Shown piece by piece: positions 41,779-50,357 of a DNA stretch of 57,523 nt. The stretch is from a virus. Positions within the stretch are counted from its first letter, which is position 1, and each line of letters begins with the position of its first letter. The position numbers were made by a program, and so were the translations under genes. The notes beneath the pieces were generated by a model that did no database searches, had not been told where the DNA came from, and was given only the letters and a program-made list of their open reading frames with translations. The DNA is taken from the IMG/VR virus record IMGVR_UViG_3300032268_001051, positions 1 to 57,523 of that record; one strand, given 5' to 3'.

Positions 41779-43317
41779 ATGAAAAAGATTGAAGAAGAAA
41801 TTCAACTGTTAGAAAAACAAATACAAGAAAACCACATACAAGAAGAAAAAAAACAGTTGATTAACGAAATGAAAAAAATTGGAATAGAAAAACTACCTTA
41901 TTCCTACTCAGCCCTCAAACAATTTATCGATGCAGAAACAATGGACTTCCATTATAACAAGCATTACAAAGGGTATGTAGATAAATTAAACACGGCCTTA
42001 TCAAAGAAAAAATACGGTGATTTAGAATTAGAACAAATCATTAAAACTATTAGCCGTTTTGATAAATCAGTTAGAAACAATGCGGGAGGAGCATTCAACC
42101 ACGCTTTGTTTTGGAACATGTTAACACCTAACCCAAAAAAGTTAACAGGCGAACTTTATAAAAAAATTAACAAAGAGTTTGGTTCATTCACAACTTTCAA
42201 AAAGAAATTTGAAACTGTTGCTAAAGATAGATTTGGTTCTGGTTGGGTTTGGTTAGTTCTCACTGCAAAAAACGGTTTGAAGATTATGTCCACACCGAAC
42301 CAAGACAATCCATTAATGAATGTTATTGAAGGCGGTGGATTTCCACTTTTAGGTTTGGACCTATGGGAACATGCTTATTATCTGAAGTATAGAAACAAAA
42401 GAGACGAATACATTTCAAATTTTTGGAAGGTTGTCAATTGGGATTTTATATCAAAGTTGTATGAGATGAAAACAGAAACAAAACTTTTGGAATCAGAAGG
42501 ATTTTCAAAAATTATTTCTGAATCGGAAGAGCCTAAATTTTGTTCTCCTAAAGAAGTTGCCTTCTACAATGAATTAATTAACAACAGAAAAATCAAAGAT
42601 GTTTATCAGACTGGTATAACACACATCTTGAAAAAAGTATTCAGTCAATTTTGGGTTGACGCCACTTCAAAAGAAATGTCAGGATTCTACGGAATTGAAA
42701 CAAAAGATGGTAGGTCAATGTTAAATAACCTTAACACAAACTTCAACTCATTTTGTCTTATTGTTAAATCTGTAAACAATCAAATAGAATCTTTAGGACA
42801 ATTAGATAAGATGTTTGATTTTTCAAACCCCGAAAATAGAAACCTTAATGAGGTAAAAAGATTCTTAAGAGCGTTAGATTATTTTAGAAACGATATTTTC
42901 ACTAAAACAAACAAAGATTTTATTAATATCATTAAAGTTCTAATGGTTCTTTGGAAAAGAGGGCAAAAAAGTGAATTAAGTGCAACAAAGAAAATGGAGT
43001 TGTATTTTGGTAAAGATGTTAAAATAATTCAAGTAGGTGGTCACGGACAGAAAAAAGATGCCTTTAAAGGAATTGACTTAATTGTTAATTTAGATGGTAA
43101 AGAATATACTGCACAGGTAAAACCATATTCTAAAATGTCTTTGATAAAAGATAAGGTAGAATTATTAGATACTGGTAATGTGAAGAAATATGATACTGAT
43201 TGGTTAATCTTTGTAAATCAAAAGACTAACAAGATACTTATATTCAAAAACAACCCACTGACCGATGAGAATCAATATTCATTCAATTTAGATTCTTTGA
43301 TACACGAAATAGAATAA
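41779..43317 (+). CDS. Fe/Mn superoxide dismutase fused to a PD-(D/E)XK nuclease-like domain
   Basis: The 512-residue protein has a complete iron/manganese superoxide dismutase domain at about residues 35-228. All four metal ligands are present: His58 (TMDFHYNKHY), His108 (GGAFNHALFW), Asp194 and His198 (LDLWEHAYYLKY). A charged coiled-coil-like N-terminus (1-35) precedes it. A linker with an IISESE site (245-250) leads to a helical region and a C-terminal domain in which FKGIDLIVNLDGKEYTAQVK (Asp433, Gln446-x-Lys448) matches the PD-(D/E)XK nuclease core. Dismutases are normally about 200 residues and free-standing. The role of the fusion is unknown. Confidence 0.82.
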   Translation: MKKIEEEIQLLEKQIQENHIQEEKKQLINEMKKIGIEKLPYSYSALKQFIDAETMDFHYNKHYKGYVDKLNTALSKKKYGDLELEQIIKTISRFDKSVRNNAGGAFNHALFWNMLTPNPKKLTGELYKKINKEFGSFTTFKKKFETVAKDRFGSGWVWLVLTAKNGLKIMSTPNQDNPLMNVIEGGGFPLLGLDLWEHAYYLKYRNKRDEYISNFWKVVNWDFISKLYEMKTETKLLESEGFSKIISESEEPKFCSPKEVAFYNELINNRKIKDVYQTGITHILKKVFSQFWVDATSKEMSGFYGIETKDGRSMLNNLNTNFNSFCLIVKSVNNQIESLGQLDKMFDFSNPENRNLNEVKRFLRALDYFRNDIFTKTNKDFINIIKVLMVLWKRGQKSELSATKKMELYFGKDVKIIQVGGHGQKKDAFKGIDLIVNLDGKEYTAQVKPYSKMSLIKDKVELLDTGNVKKYDTDWLIFVNQKTNKILIFKNNPLTDENQYSFNLDSLIHEIE

Positions 43318-43322
43318 ACTAA

Positions 43323-43336
43323 GATATATTTATAAG
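43323..43336 (+). promoter_or_regulatory. TATTTATA promoter-like motif before the neck gene
   Basis: GATATATTTATAAG lies 2 nt upstream of the ATG at 43339 in a 21-nt gap. It is a close match to the motif and has the same tight spacing as on the minus strand. Confidence 0.55.
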
Positions 43337-43338
43337 AT

Positions 43339-44466
43339 ATGGCAGTAATTCCAGAACCAGAAAGGTCCAAAATATATACGAGAATTAAACACCTCTTAGG
43401 TGCTCCTCTCAGAAGCGTTGAGCTCGAAGATGAACAAATGGATTCATTAATGGAACTTGCCATTGGTGACTACGAAGAATACATTCTCCAATGGTTAATC
43501 GATAGCCAATGGGTTAACTTGGTGAATTTAAATATGACTGAAAAATCTGTTGCGAGAGCACTTGTAACAAGAACAATGGATTTCGAACAACAATTCGCAT
43601 ACTCATATTCAAAAATTGTTGGACTACAAACAGTAGGACCATGGGTTTTAAAGCAAGATTATTTCATCCTAAGTGCAAACACTCAAAACTACGAAATCCC
43701 TGCTGGTCGTGAGGTTAATGAATTATTATGGTTCAGTAATCAACCGTTTACTGCATTTGGATTAGGTGGTGTCGGTGGATTTGGATTTGGTGGTATAGGT
43801 TTAGGTGCAAGCGAAGCTGGTTATGCACAAATGGGTTATCAAGGTTCCTACTTTATGATGTCAGGATTTGATTACCTCATAAGAATGCAAGAATCAAATA
43901 TTCTTAATAGAATCCTTGGAGGTTCTTTAACATACAGAATTACAGGATTACCTGATGGTAAAAGAAACGTATTCCTTTATAATACCCCTGGTGGAAGATT
44001 CAACTGGAATAACTATAGTATGTATGCGGGTAGAGCCGTTTGGTATTGGTATTATGATGTAGGTTCTGACGATAGGGCAGATTGTTTAAAAGCAAACCCT
44101 GACATTATTAAATTACCAACAGATGTTCCTATTGAAGAGTTAACTTGGGAAGACTTAAACACCCCTGGTCAACAATGGGTTAGAAGATGGTTTACCGCAT
44201 ACTGTAAAGAAACACTAGCAAGGGTTAGAGGGAAATATTCTGGTAATCTAAAAACCCCTGACTCAGAGATAACAATGGACTATCAAAGTTTGTTGACGGA
44301 ATCCAAAGACGAAAAATCAAAACTTATTGAAGAGTTAATTGGTGCTGAAGGATGGTTGACAAGATTAAGACCTGAAAAAGTAATGGAAAGAGAGGCGTTG
44401 ATTGCCGAAAACTTAAATAAACAAATGAAGTTCAGGGCAATGCCGAGACAAATCTACGTAATATAA
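43339..44466 (+). CDS. Neck protein, gp13-like
   Basis: The 375-residue protein opens MAVIPEPERSKIYTRIKHLL and continues LGAPLRSVELEDEQMDSLME, a helical N-terminus like gp13-type neck/head-completion proteins (T4 gp13 has 309 residues). A Gly/Phe-rich insertion (about 145-165, GLGGVGGFGFGGIGLG) breaks the fold. The C-terminal helix region (WVRRWFTAYCKETLARVRGK) is also typical of neck proteins, which in T4 close the filled head and dock the tail. Its stop overlaps the next ATG by 1 nt. The identification rests on pattern and neighbourhood. Confidence 0.65.
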   Translation: MAVIPEPERSKIYTRIKHLLGAPLRSVELEDEQMDSLMELAIGDYEEYILQWLIDSQWVNLVNLNMTEKSVARALVTRTMDFEQQFAYSYSKIVGLQTVGPWVLKQDYFILSANTQNYEIPAGREVNELLWFSNQPFTAFGLGGVGGFGFGGIGLGASEAGYAQMGYQGSYFMMSGFDYLIRMQESNILNRILGGSLTYRITGLPDGKRNVFLYNTPGGRFNWNNYSMYAGRAVWYWYYDVGSDDRADCLKANPDIIKLPTDVPIEELTWEDLNTPGQQWVRRWFTAYCKETLARVRGKYSGNLKTPDSEITMDYQSLLTESKDEKSKLIEELIGAEGWLTRLRPEKVMEREALIAENLNKQMKFRAMPRQIYVI

Positions 44467-44801
44467 TGGCAATAATTAGAACAATACCTTCTCAAAGAAT
44501 TATTAACGGAACAACAATAAAGACTTCCGAAATATCCACTGTTTCTGAAAGGGAATATGTTACCAACGGTGAGGCGTGTATCGTTGTAAGAGGCATTGAT
44601 GAATCAACTATCGTATTAGATTCAAGAACAACAGACCATGTTGTTGTTAAAGCCATGACAAGAACTCTCGTAAAACCCGATATTGGAAGAATTGACGAGG
44701 ATTACGATGAGATTCTTTTAGATAGATACGCTTGTGTTGAGTTCAGATTTGTTGTTAATAACTGGTATATTCTTTCATCAGACGGTCTCAAGAATTCCTA
44801 A
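44466..44801 (+). CDS. Small structural-type protein coupled to the neck gene
   Basis: The 111-residue beta-rich protein (MAIIRTIPSQRIINGTTIKT at the N-terminus) is not recognised. Its ATG overlaps the neck-gene stop (TAATG), and its last 24 nt overlap the end of the converging DNA polymerase gene. A run of T follows its stop but without a clear hairpin. A minor head-tail joining or decoration role is inferred from coupling only. Confidence 0.65.
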   Translation: MAIIRTIPSQRIINGTTIKTSEISTVSEREYVTNGEACIVVRGIDESTIVLDSRTTDHVVVKAMTRTLVKPDIGRIDEDYDEILLDRYACVEFRFVVNNWYILSSDGLKNS

Positions 44802-47567
44802 TTTTTTTTTCCAATCTTCTTCGGCTAAGTCATACATGTAATCTGGTTTAAGACCACGTCTTTCCCAATAATTTAACTCTTGCTCTGTTATATCCAACAC
44901 GTCTTTTTGTAAATCATCTTGGTCACCTTCACCTAATGGATGTCCATTAATCAACTCACATTGTGCTGTTGTAAATATCCCTCTTTGTTCTGGGTCAGAA
45001 ACAATTAAACCATTTCTAACTTCATCTTGAAATACAACCATCAAAGGTTCGATTCTTTTGTTGAATGTTGCAATTGCTCTTGGAACATTATAATCACCAG
45101 TAAGTTCAGGGTCTTTATCCAAAATATCTTTATCCAACATATAACAATTAACCATAACTCCGTCAGTGATAGGTTTTGCTTTAGGGTTATTAAACTGATT
45201 AAGTGTGTTAGTATCTTTGATTTGTTTTACTGTCATCTTCTGAACATCACCCTGAGATGCCTTTGTTCCGTTATTAACATACATTATTACATCACCAAGA
45301 TTCACACCCAAGTTTTCTTGAATTGCCAACTCCATGTGAGCCATTCGAGACATACTATTACCGGCCTTTGTCTTTTGAGTCAACCTCTTCCTATATTCGT
45401 CAAGTGTTAACTTTACTTTAGCTCTTTGGGCAATCTTACTTAATGGAACTTTTTTATCGAAAATCTTTTGAAAGTATTCATAATAATATTCGACAAATGA
45501 CTTACCATCACCCTCTAATAACATTTTGATACCTTTATCCAAAAACTCCTCAATATACAATGGAAGTTTTTTTGATTTGATTGAGTTACCCGTCAACTTA
45601 ATTTTTCCCTTAGCATCCATAACCGCATAGTTCTTACGAGCCAAGTTAATACATGACGGCCATATACCATCCGTATCAAGTGCCATCTCACCCCTCATGA
45701 ATATGTCATTGTATTCTGCCACATCAGCTTCAGGTCCATAATACTCTTTACCTAATTTAACTTTCCAATTCAAACCTCGACCAACATAAACCCTATCTTT
45801 CGCGTCGTCAGGAGTTGAAAAGTTCACACCATCCGTATCCATTACAAGAGGAACATAACCTTTGGTCATAAAGAACTTAATCATCTGACGGAGATATTGT
45901 CTACCTGTGCAAGTGATTTGTTCTCCCATATACATGTCACCCCAAGCATAAACCTGAGGAGCTGACAACGCACCGAACATCGAGTTGATAAAGATTTTAA
46001 TCGGTAACTGTTTGTTACCATATGACTCAGACTTCTTACGGTCGATAGTATAATACTCCTCAGCGAGTTGTTTGTATTTGATACGAGTATCACGGAAATA
46101 CTTTAACATCCCTTTCATCGCACCTGTTACATCACAGTCAGGGAAAACATCGTGCACAAGTTGAATAGAGGGGTATAGAGACGAGAAGTCGAGCTTAAGG
46201 ACGTTCTTACTATAACCAACCTTAAGTAGTCGAGAAAGACCTCCTACGAAGTCTGTCTTCGATTGTTTAGCAGGAATAGCCAACTTATGTTTATAAGACC
46301 AAGCCAACATCAACATTTTCCATAATGTTGCGGTTCCCATTGTTGATACCCTTTCATAAGTTGTCGGAATCATTGCGGCAAGAAGGAACGAACCTTGGTT
46401 GAATTCTTTGTCAACCTTGAGAGTTTCATCCAAGTCATCGTCAAGATATCTCTCAACAAGATTATCCCCAGTAGTTTTTATGTATACCCCAGAAAACTTA
46501 ACATCTAAATCTTGGTATTCAGTTGCCTTTTTATACTTACCATTCTGAACATTCAACCAATACTCCTCTTTATTCTTATACATCTTACCAATGTTTTCAT
46601 GGTCGATATACACACGGTCAGGTTCTTCAGCATTGATGAACTTTGTAATATATTTCAAACCCGCACCTTTAATACTCGAGTTGATAGCCTGAGCTCTACG
46701 AACAGCATGGATAATATCAATTACATTGTAACCCCAAATTGAAGTCTGAACATACTCTTCAACCTCATTGGCAAGTTTTAACATACTGTCTTTTCTTGTG
46801 AATGAATGTTGGGGGTGTAATGAACGACAAATCTTCTTTGGGTCAACTCCCAATATTTTACATCTTTCGAATATCCAATGCCAGTCGAAGTTTGCTGAAT
46901 TGTATCCACCAATAATGCTCGGTTTGATTTCATCAATCACTCGGAAGAACTCGATGATTGCAGTCTTCTCTTGAGACTCGTCAAGACACTCAATCACTCG
47001 ATGGTATCCTTTATTGGTTTTGATTCCAATCATGAAAATACGACCATCTTTAGGGTCAAGGGCATCGGTCTCCAAGTCAAATACAAGTCGGGTAACTTGT
47101 TCGTAGTCTTCAAACCCTTTAAATAATCTTTTTTCTTTTGAAATTAAGTATTGTTCTACAGGAGGTAGAATCATTATTTTATCCTTTGATTTCTCACCCC
47201 AAGGGTCACAACCACCATCTCTAAAAAATTGAATTAACTCACGATATCCCTTTAAAGACTTAACCATATAAGTTAATCCCTGTTCAAGTCTTTCATTATC
47301 TTGTGTCTCAAGTTTGTCAATCATGATTCCGTATTTGGTCATCGCTTCTTTCTGAGCACCTTTGGAGTCATTATAAAATTTTAATCCACGTAAATCACCG
47401 ACCCACGCAAATGGAATGAAGGTATCCTTACGTATTTCTTTTCCTTTACCAGGAATTTCCTTGATTTTGTAAATTGAATTGGATGCGTAGTCGAACTCGA
47501 TTGCGACTATAAATTCTTCAGGGTCGTTACCATGTAGGAACGATTCTATCTCTTCGTTAGATATCAT
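44778..47567 (-). CDS. DNA polymerase, family B (T4 gp43-like)
   Basis: The 929-residue protein (T4 gp43 has 898) is the replicative polymerase with proofreading. Exonuclease motifs are RLVFDLETDALDP (Exo I) and IIGGYNSANFDWHWIF (Exo II). Polymerase motif A is LKLDFSSLYPSIQ, motif B is KIFINSMFGALSAP and motif C is LVMDTDGVNFS. Two catalytic positions differ from the usual consensus: motif B has Phe where YG is standard, and motif C reads DTDG instead of DTDS. The catalytic aspartates are intact, so activity is expected. The gene stands alone on the minus strand with a palindromic site and a promoter-like motif upstream. Confidence 0.92.
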   Translation of the reverse strand: MISNEEIESFLHGNDPEEFIVAIEFDYASNSIYKIKEIPGKGKEIRKDTFIPFAWVGDLRGLKFYNDSKGAQKEAMTKYGIMIDKLETQDNERLEQGLTYMVKSLKGYRELIQFFRDGGCDPWGEKSKDKIMILPPVEQYLISKEKRLFKGFEDYEQVTRLVFDLETDALDPKDGRIFMIGIKTNKGYHRVIECLDESQEKTAIIEFFRVIDEIKPSIIGGYNSANFDWHWIFERCKILGVDPKKICRSLHPQHSFTRKDSMLKLANEVEEYVQTSIWGYNVIDIIHAVRRAQAINSSIKGAGLKYITKFINAEEPDRVYIDHENIGKMYKNKEEYWLNVQNGKYKKATEYQDLDVKFSGVYIKTTGDNLVERYLDDDLDETLKVDKEFNQGSFLLAAMIPTTYERVSTMGTATLWKMLMLAWSYKHKLAIPAKQSKTDFVGGLSRLLKVGYSKNVLKLDFSSLYPSIQLVHDVFPDCDVTGAMKGMLKYFRDTRIKYKQLAEEYYTIDRKKSESYGNKQLPIKIFINSMFGALSAPQVYAWGDMYMGEQITCTGRQYLRQMIKFFMTKGYVPLVMDTDGVNFSTPDDAKDRVYVGRGLNWKVKLGKEYYGPEADVAEYNDIFMRGEMALDTDGIWPSCINLARKNYAVMDAKGKIKLTGNSIKSKKLPLYIEEFLDKGIKMLLEGDGKSFVEYYYEYFQKIFDKKVPLSKIAQRAKVKLTLDEYRKRLTQKTKAGNSMSRMAHMELAIQENLGVNLGDVIMYVNNGTKASQGDVQKMTVKQIKDTNTLNQFNNPKAKPITDGVMVNCYMLDKDILDKDPELTGDYNVPRAIATFNKRIEPLMVVFQDEVRNGLIVSDPEQRGIFTTAQCELINGHPLGEGDQDDLQKDVLDITEQELNYWERRGLKPDYMYDLAEEDWKKKLGILETV

Positions 47568-47595
47568 AATATATTTTTTAGAGTGGTCTATTAGC

Positions 47596-47612
47596 TTTCA
47601 CAATATGTGAAA
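47596..47612. promoter_or_regulatory. Palindromic operator-like site upstream of DNA polymerase
   Basis: TTTCACAATATGTGAAA is a perfect 7-bp inverted repeat with a 3-nt centre. It sits 29 nt upstream of the polymerase ATG, between it and the promoter-like motif at 47624. Its size and symmetry suit a dimeric repressor, for example a ribbon-helix-helix protein. Translational autoregulation, as known for T4 gp43, is an alternative because the site would be in the leader. Confidence 0.45.
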
Positions 47613-47623
47613 TTTACCTTCCC

Positions 47624-47637
47624 TAATAAATATAAAA
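47624..47637 (-). promoter_or_regulatory. TATTTATA promoter-like motif before DNA polymerase
   Basis: TTTTATATTTATTA lies about 57 nt upstream of the ATG at 47567, so transcription would pass the palindrome at 47596 before the gene. Confidence 0.5.
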
Positions 47638-47657
47638 AATGTTGGTGATTAATCAAA

Positions 47658-48038
47658 TTAACAACAAGCTGTTTCAGAAATAAAGCTGTCTTGAACGTTG
47701 ATATAAAGTTCTTCTCTGATTGGTAAAATAAGACTACCTTCATCGTTTTTAATTAAGAATTGTCCTTGGTATCTACCAGGTGTGTTTGTATCTCTTGATG
47801 AGAATTTGAAATAAATGTAGTATTCGGTTGGAGCTCCGTCCTCGGCCATTATCAATGCAACAATCTCAGCAGGTGCAGATACAATCTTGGGGATACCAGT
47901 CTCAACATCAATCATCGAAAAGAAAATTGTTGAAACTTCTAAGTCTTCCATTAACTGCAGATAACCCGCTCTACCATCTTTTACAACCTGCATTTTTAAT
48001 ACAGGGAGTGTTGCGTTTTTCTTGATATAAAATTCCAT
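47658..48038 (-). CDS. Beta-rich structural-type protein with Cys-Cys C-terminus
   Basis: The 126-residue protein starts MEFYIKKNATLPVLKMQVVK. This ATG is preferred to one 18 codons upstream, because that one lies inside the neighbouring glycosyltransferase gene and the motif AATATATTTATT directly precedes the chosen start. The sequence (STIFFSMIDVETGIPKI; TNTPGRYQGQFLIKNDEGSL) has the look of an Ig-like baseplate-upper-protein domain found in tail fibre attachment proteins. It ends in ETACC. A fibre- or baseplate-linked role fits its place beside the glycosylation island. The family is recalled rather than proven. Confidence 0.65.
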   Translation of the reverse strand: MEFYIKKNATLPVLKMQVVKDGRAGYLQLMEDLEVSTIFFSMIDVETGIPKIVSAPAEIVALIMAEDGAPTEYYIYFKFSSRDTNTPGRYQGQFLIKNDEGSLILPIREELYINVQDSFISETACC

Positions 48039-48041
48039 AAC

Positions 48042-48053
48042 AATAAATATATT
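48042..48053 (-). promoter_or_regulatory. TATTTATA promoter-like motif after the glycosylation island
   Basis: AATATATTTATT overlaps the junction with the upstream glycosyltransferase gene end and lies 3 nt before the ATG at 48038. Confidence 0.5.
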
Positions 48054-48054
48054 G

Positions 48055-49722
48055 TTATGACTCTTTGCGTATACTTCTGTCGTAATGTTCAAATCTATCG
48101 TGTTCTGTTGGAGTCATTAACAATAAACCTGAATACAATTTTCCTTGTTTTGTTAACTGATACATATGACTCATCCATGTTTGTTCGTAAGGATGTGCCC
48201 ACGTTGTATCCAAAAACATTGTTTGATTTCCTGTTCTTGAAACCACTTGTGGCCAATTACAATAATAAACTTCACCCTTAGCATAAGGGATTCCTTTATG
48301 TGAATGAACCGATTTGAATAAAGTTCTTGGTGCATTTGGGTCTAATCCTACTTGAGGTAGTTTAGGTTTTTCTGGCCAATATTCAACTCTTAAATGTTGT
48401 GGAACATTATACCAAGACCATTGTGTTCCATTGTCACCAAAAAATTCTGAATAGTTTAGTTTTAAGAAATCAAAATTTTCCTTCTTAATAATTTCCAAAG
48501 TCTTAGAATATAAATTTGGAACAAATCTATTGAATCCATTTCTACAAACTCCGTCTTTCGGATGGAAAAACATATCGTCTTCAAAAAATAAATAATAATC
48601 TAAATCAGTTTGGTCAAAATGCTCAGCAATCCATTGTCTTCCACCACAAATACCTAAATTATCTTTTTTAATATGTTCGAAACCAAACTCATTACAAATT
48701 GCCAAATATTCTTCGGTAGTTGATGGGTCAGTTGAATTATCTAATAAAAACTTTTTAGTTTTTAAAATATAATCTTGGTCGTAAGATAACATTGAATCTA
48801 TTAAAGTCTTGAATTGTTTTGGACTATTGAATCCAATCACATACAATCCAACTTTATTTGTATCTAAATTTGATAATCCTCTTGTTGGATTTTCAGACTT
48901 AACAATTAGTGTTTCATTCTTAAGTTCTTCAAAAAATTTACTTATAAGTCCGTTACCCTCTATTTCAAAATAATTAATTAAATCTGAATGTTTATAACAC
49001 ATGATTGAAAAAATTGATTCTTCCGTCCCCATGTATCCCTCATTTAGAGTTGAACTTAATAATCCGTAGTATATTGAATTTATATCTGCAATTGTGTGTT
49101 TAGGTCCTCCAAAAAATCCACCTCTTGCAACTTTATTAACTTTGTCTCCAGCAATTTCATTTAAAACATGACAATTAAATCCATGAATTTCACTTGTCGC
49201 TTCATATGGAAAACAAACAAATGAAAATTTAGAAATGAATTTAGGTAACTTATCAAACACTTTATCATGTGTAAAATAACCTGGATGAACTGTGTTTGCA
49301 ATACCACCATCAATCCAAAACAAGTATTCTGAATTAAACTGGTCCATAATCTTAGCATCATGTAATAGGAATACCTTAGACATTACCAAAGGATTATAGT
49401 ATTCAAGTCTTGCTTGAGTTGAATCTTTTAACCACCCAACTTGATTTGACCATTCGTCACTATTCCTAATGTTTTGAATTTTGTCGAAAAATTCATTTTT
49501 AAACCAAGAAACGTCTCTAACAATAAATTGAGTATTCTCTGACGTTCTTTTTCTAAAAACAAGTTCCCTTAAACTTTCATCACCAAAAACAATCATGTTT
49601 TCCTCAACCTCCAATAATCTTTCGAATCTATCTAAATAATGTTGATAAGGTCTTGACCATCCTTCAGATAGTTCACCTCTACCAATATCCCATATACCTG
49701 TTACTAAAGTTACTCCGTTCAT
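48055..49722 (-). CDS. Two-domain glycosyltransferase (HtrL/YibB-like plus GT2-like)
   Basis: The 555-residue protein joins two enzymes. Residues about 1-280 match the HtrL/YibB/WlaTC type (VTLVTGIWDIGRGE, YNPLVMSKVFLLHDA, EYLFWIDGGIANTVHPG with the DGG nucleotide-sugar site). Residues about 288-555 form a GT-A-like domain (VGLYVIGFNSPKQFKTLIDS, DYYLFFEDDMFFH with the EDD metal site). Two transferases in one chain suggest two successive sugar additions. It is the last gene of the glycosylation island, 3 nt after a methyltransferase gene. Sugar and acceptor are unknown; the fibre protein at 55287 is a candidate acceptor. Confidence 0.78.
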   Translation of the reverse strand: MNGVTLVTGIWDIGRGELSEGWSRPYQHYLDRFERLLEVEENMIVFGDESLRELVFRKRTSENTQFIVRDVSWFKNEFFDKIQNIRNSDEWSNQVGWLKDSTQARLEYYNPLVMSKVFLLHDAKIMDQFNSEYLFWIDGGIANTVHPGYFTHDKVFDKLPKFISKFSFVCFPYEATSEIHGFNCHVLNEIAGDKVNKVARGGFFGGPKHTIADINSIYYGLLSSTLNEGYMGTEESIFSIMCYKHSDLINYFEIEGNGLISKFFEELKNETLIVKSENPTRGLSNLDTNKVGLYVIGFNSPKQFKTLIDSMLSYDQDYILKTKKFLLDNSTDPSTTEEYLAICNEFGFEHIKKDNLGICGGRQWIAEHFDQTDLDYYLFFEDDMFFHPKDGVCRNGFNRFVPNLYSKTLEIIKKENFDFLKLNYSEFFGDNGTQWSWYNVPQHLRVEYWPEKPKLPQVGLDPNAPRTLFKSVHSHKGIPYAKGEVYYCNWPQVVSRTGNQTMFLDTTWAHPYEQTWMSHMYQLTKQGKLYSGLLLMTPTEHDRFEHYDRSIRKES

Positions 49723-49725
49723 ATC

Positions 49726-50355
49726 TTATTTTTTAACTCTACAAGTCCAAGCAACGTTCTCAAACGTTTCTTTTTTGTAAATTTCTATATTATTTTTATC
49801 ACTGGCTTCTCTGATATCAGAATCTTGTATTTCATGCCAGTTCCAAACTTTACCGAAAATATTTGATTCAAATACTTCTTTGTTCTCAGCATAATCATGT
49901 GCTAAAATAAAATCTCCTGATTTCACATGTTCAGAAAGAATTTTAAATTCTCCAATCTTCCATCCTCCATCACACAACACAATAGTAATTCCATCCTGTT
50001 TAACAAAATCCACAACTTCTTGTTTTACCGTTAGAGCCGCAAAATCAAAAACGTCTTCGACTCTAACATCAATACCTGAAGTAATCATATCTTTATACCA
50101 AGGGCTTTCTGATATATCATATGATAATATTTTTGTTGATAACCCTAAGTCATCAATACTTAACTTCAAAAAATTTGTGAACCCACCTAAAGCAGTTCCA
50201 ATCTCCAAGATTTGATTTGGTTTTACCTCTTTTAAAAATTCGTAAAATACCTCGTAAGCACCGTGAAATTGTTGTGCAGTATTACCCATGAAACCAGACA
50301 AACTATCATTTTCTTTTAAATTTGTTAATCTAGTTATGTTTTCTTGTATATTCAT
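49726..50355 (-). CDS. Class I SAM-dependent methyltransferase (CmcI-like)
   Basis: The 209-residue protein has a Rossmann methyltransferase core. NQILEIGTALGGFTNFL (about residues 46-62) is the glycine-rich motif I, ILSYDISESPWYKD holds the acidic ribose-binding residue, and TIVLCDGGWKIGEF is the motif IV region. The long N-terminal helix and the HDYAE sequence recall CmcI/cephalosporin-hydroxylase-like methyltransferases, often found in glycan clusters where they O-methylate sugars. It is flanked by glycosyltransferases with 2-3 nt gaps. Sugar methylation is inferred. Confidence 0.75.
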   Translation of the reverse strand: MNIQENITRLTNLKENDSLSGFMGNTAQQFHGAYEVFYEFLKEVKPNQILEIGTALGGFTNFLKLSIDDLGLSTKILSYDISESPWYKDMITSGIDVRVEDVFDFAALTVKQEVVDFVKQDGITIVLCDGGWKIGEFKILSEHVKSGDFILAHDYAENKEVFESNIFGKVWNWHEIQDSDIREASDKNNIEIYKKETFENVAWTCRVKK

Positions 50356-50357
50356 AT

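Noticed and set aside
45027-45410. 127-codon plus-strand frame opposite the DNA polymerase
   Set aside because: It is antisense to conserved polymerase codons and its translation is Ile/Phe/Cys/His-rich without a recognisable family.
48039-48092. Upstream ATG at 48092 for the Cys-Cys protein
   Set aside because: That start lies inside the neighbouring glycosyltransferase gene, and the extra residues do not fit the conserved-looking N-terminus MEFYIKKNATLP.
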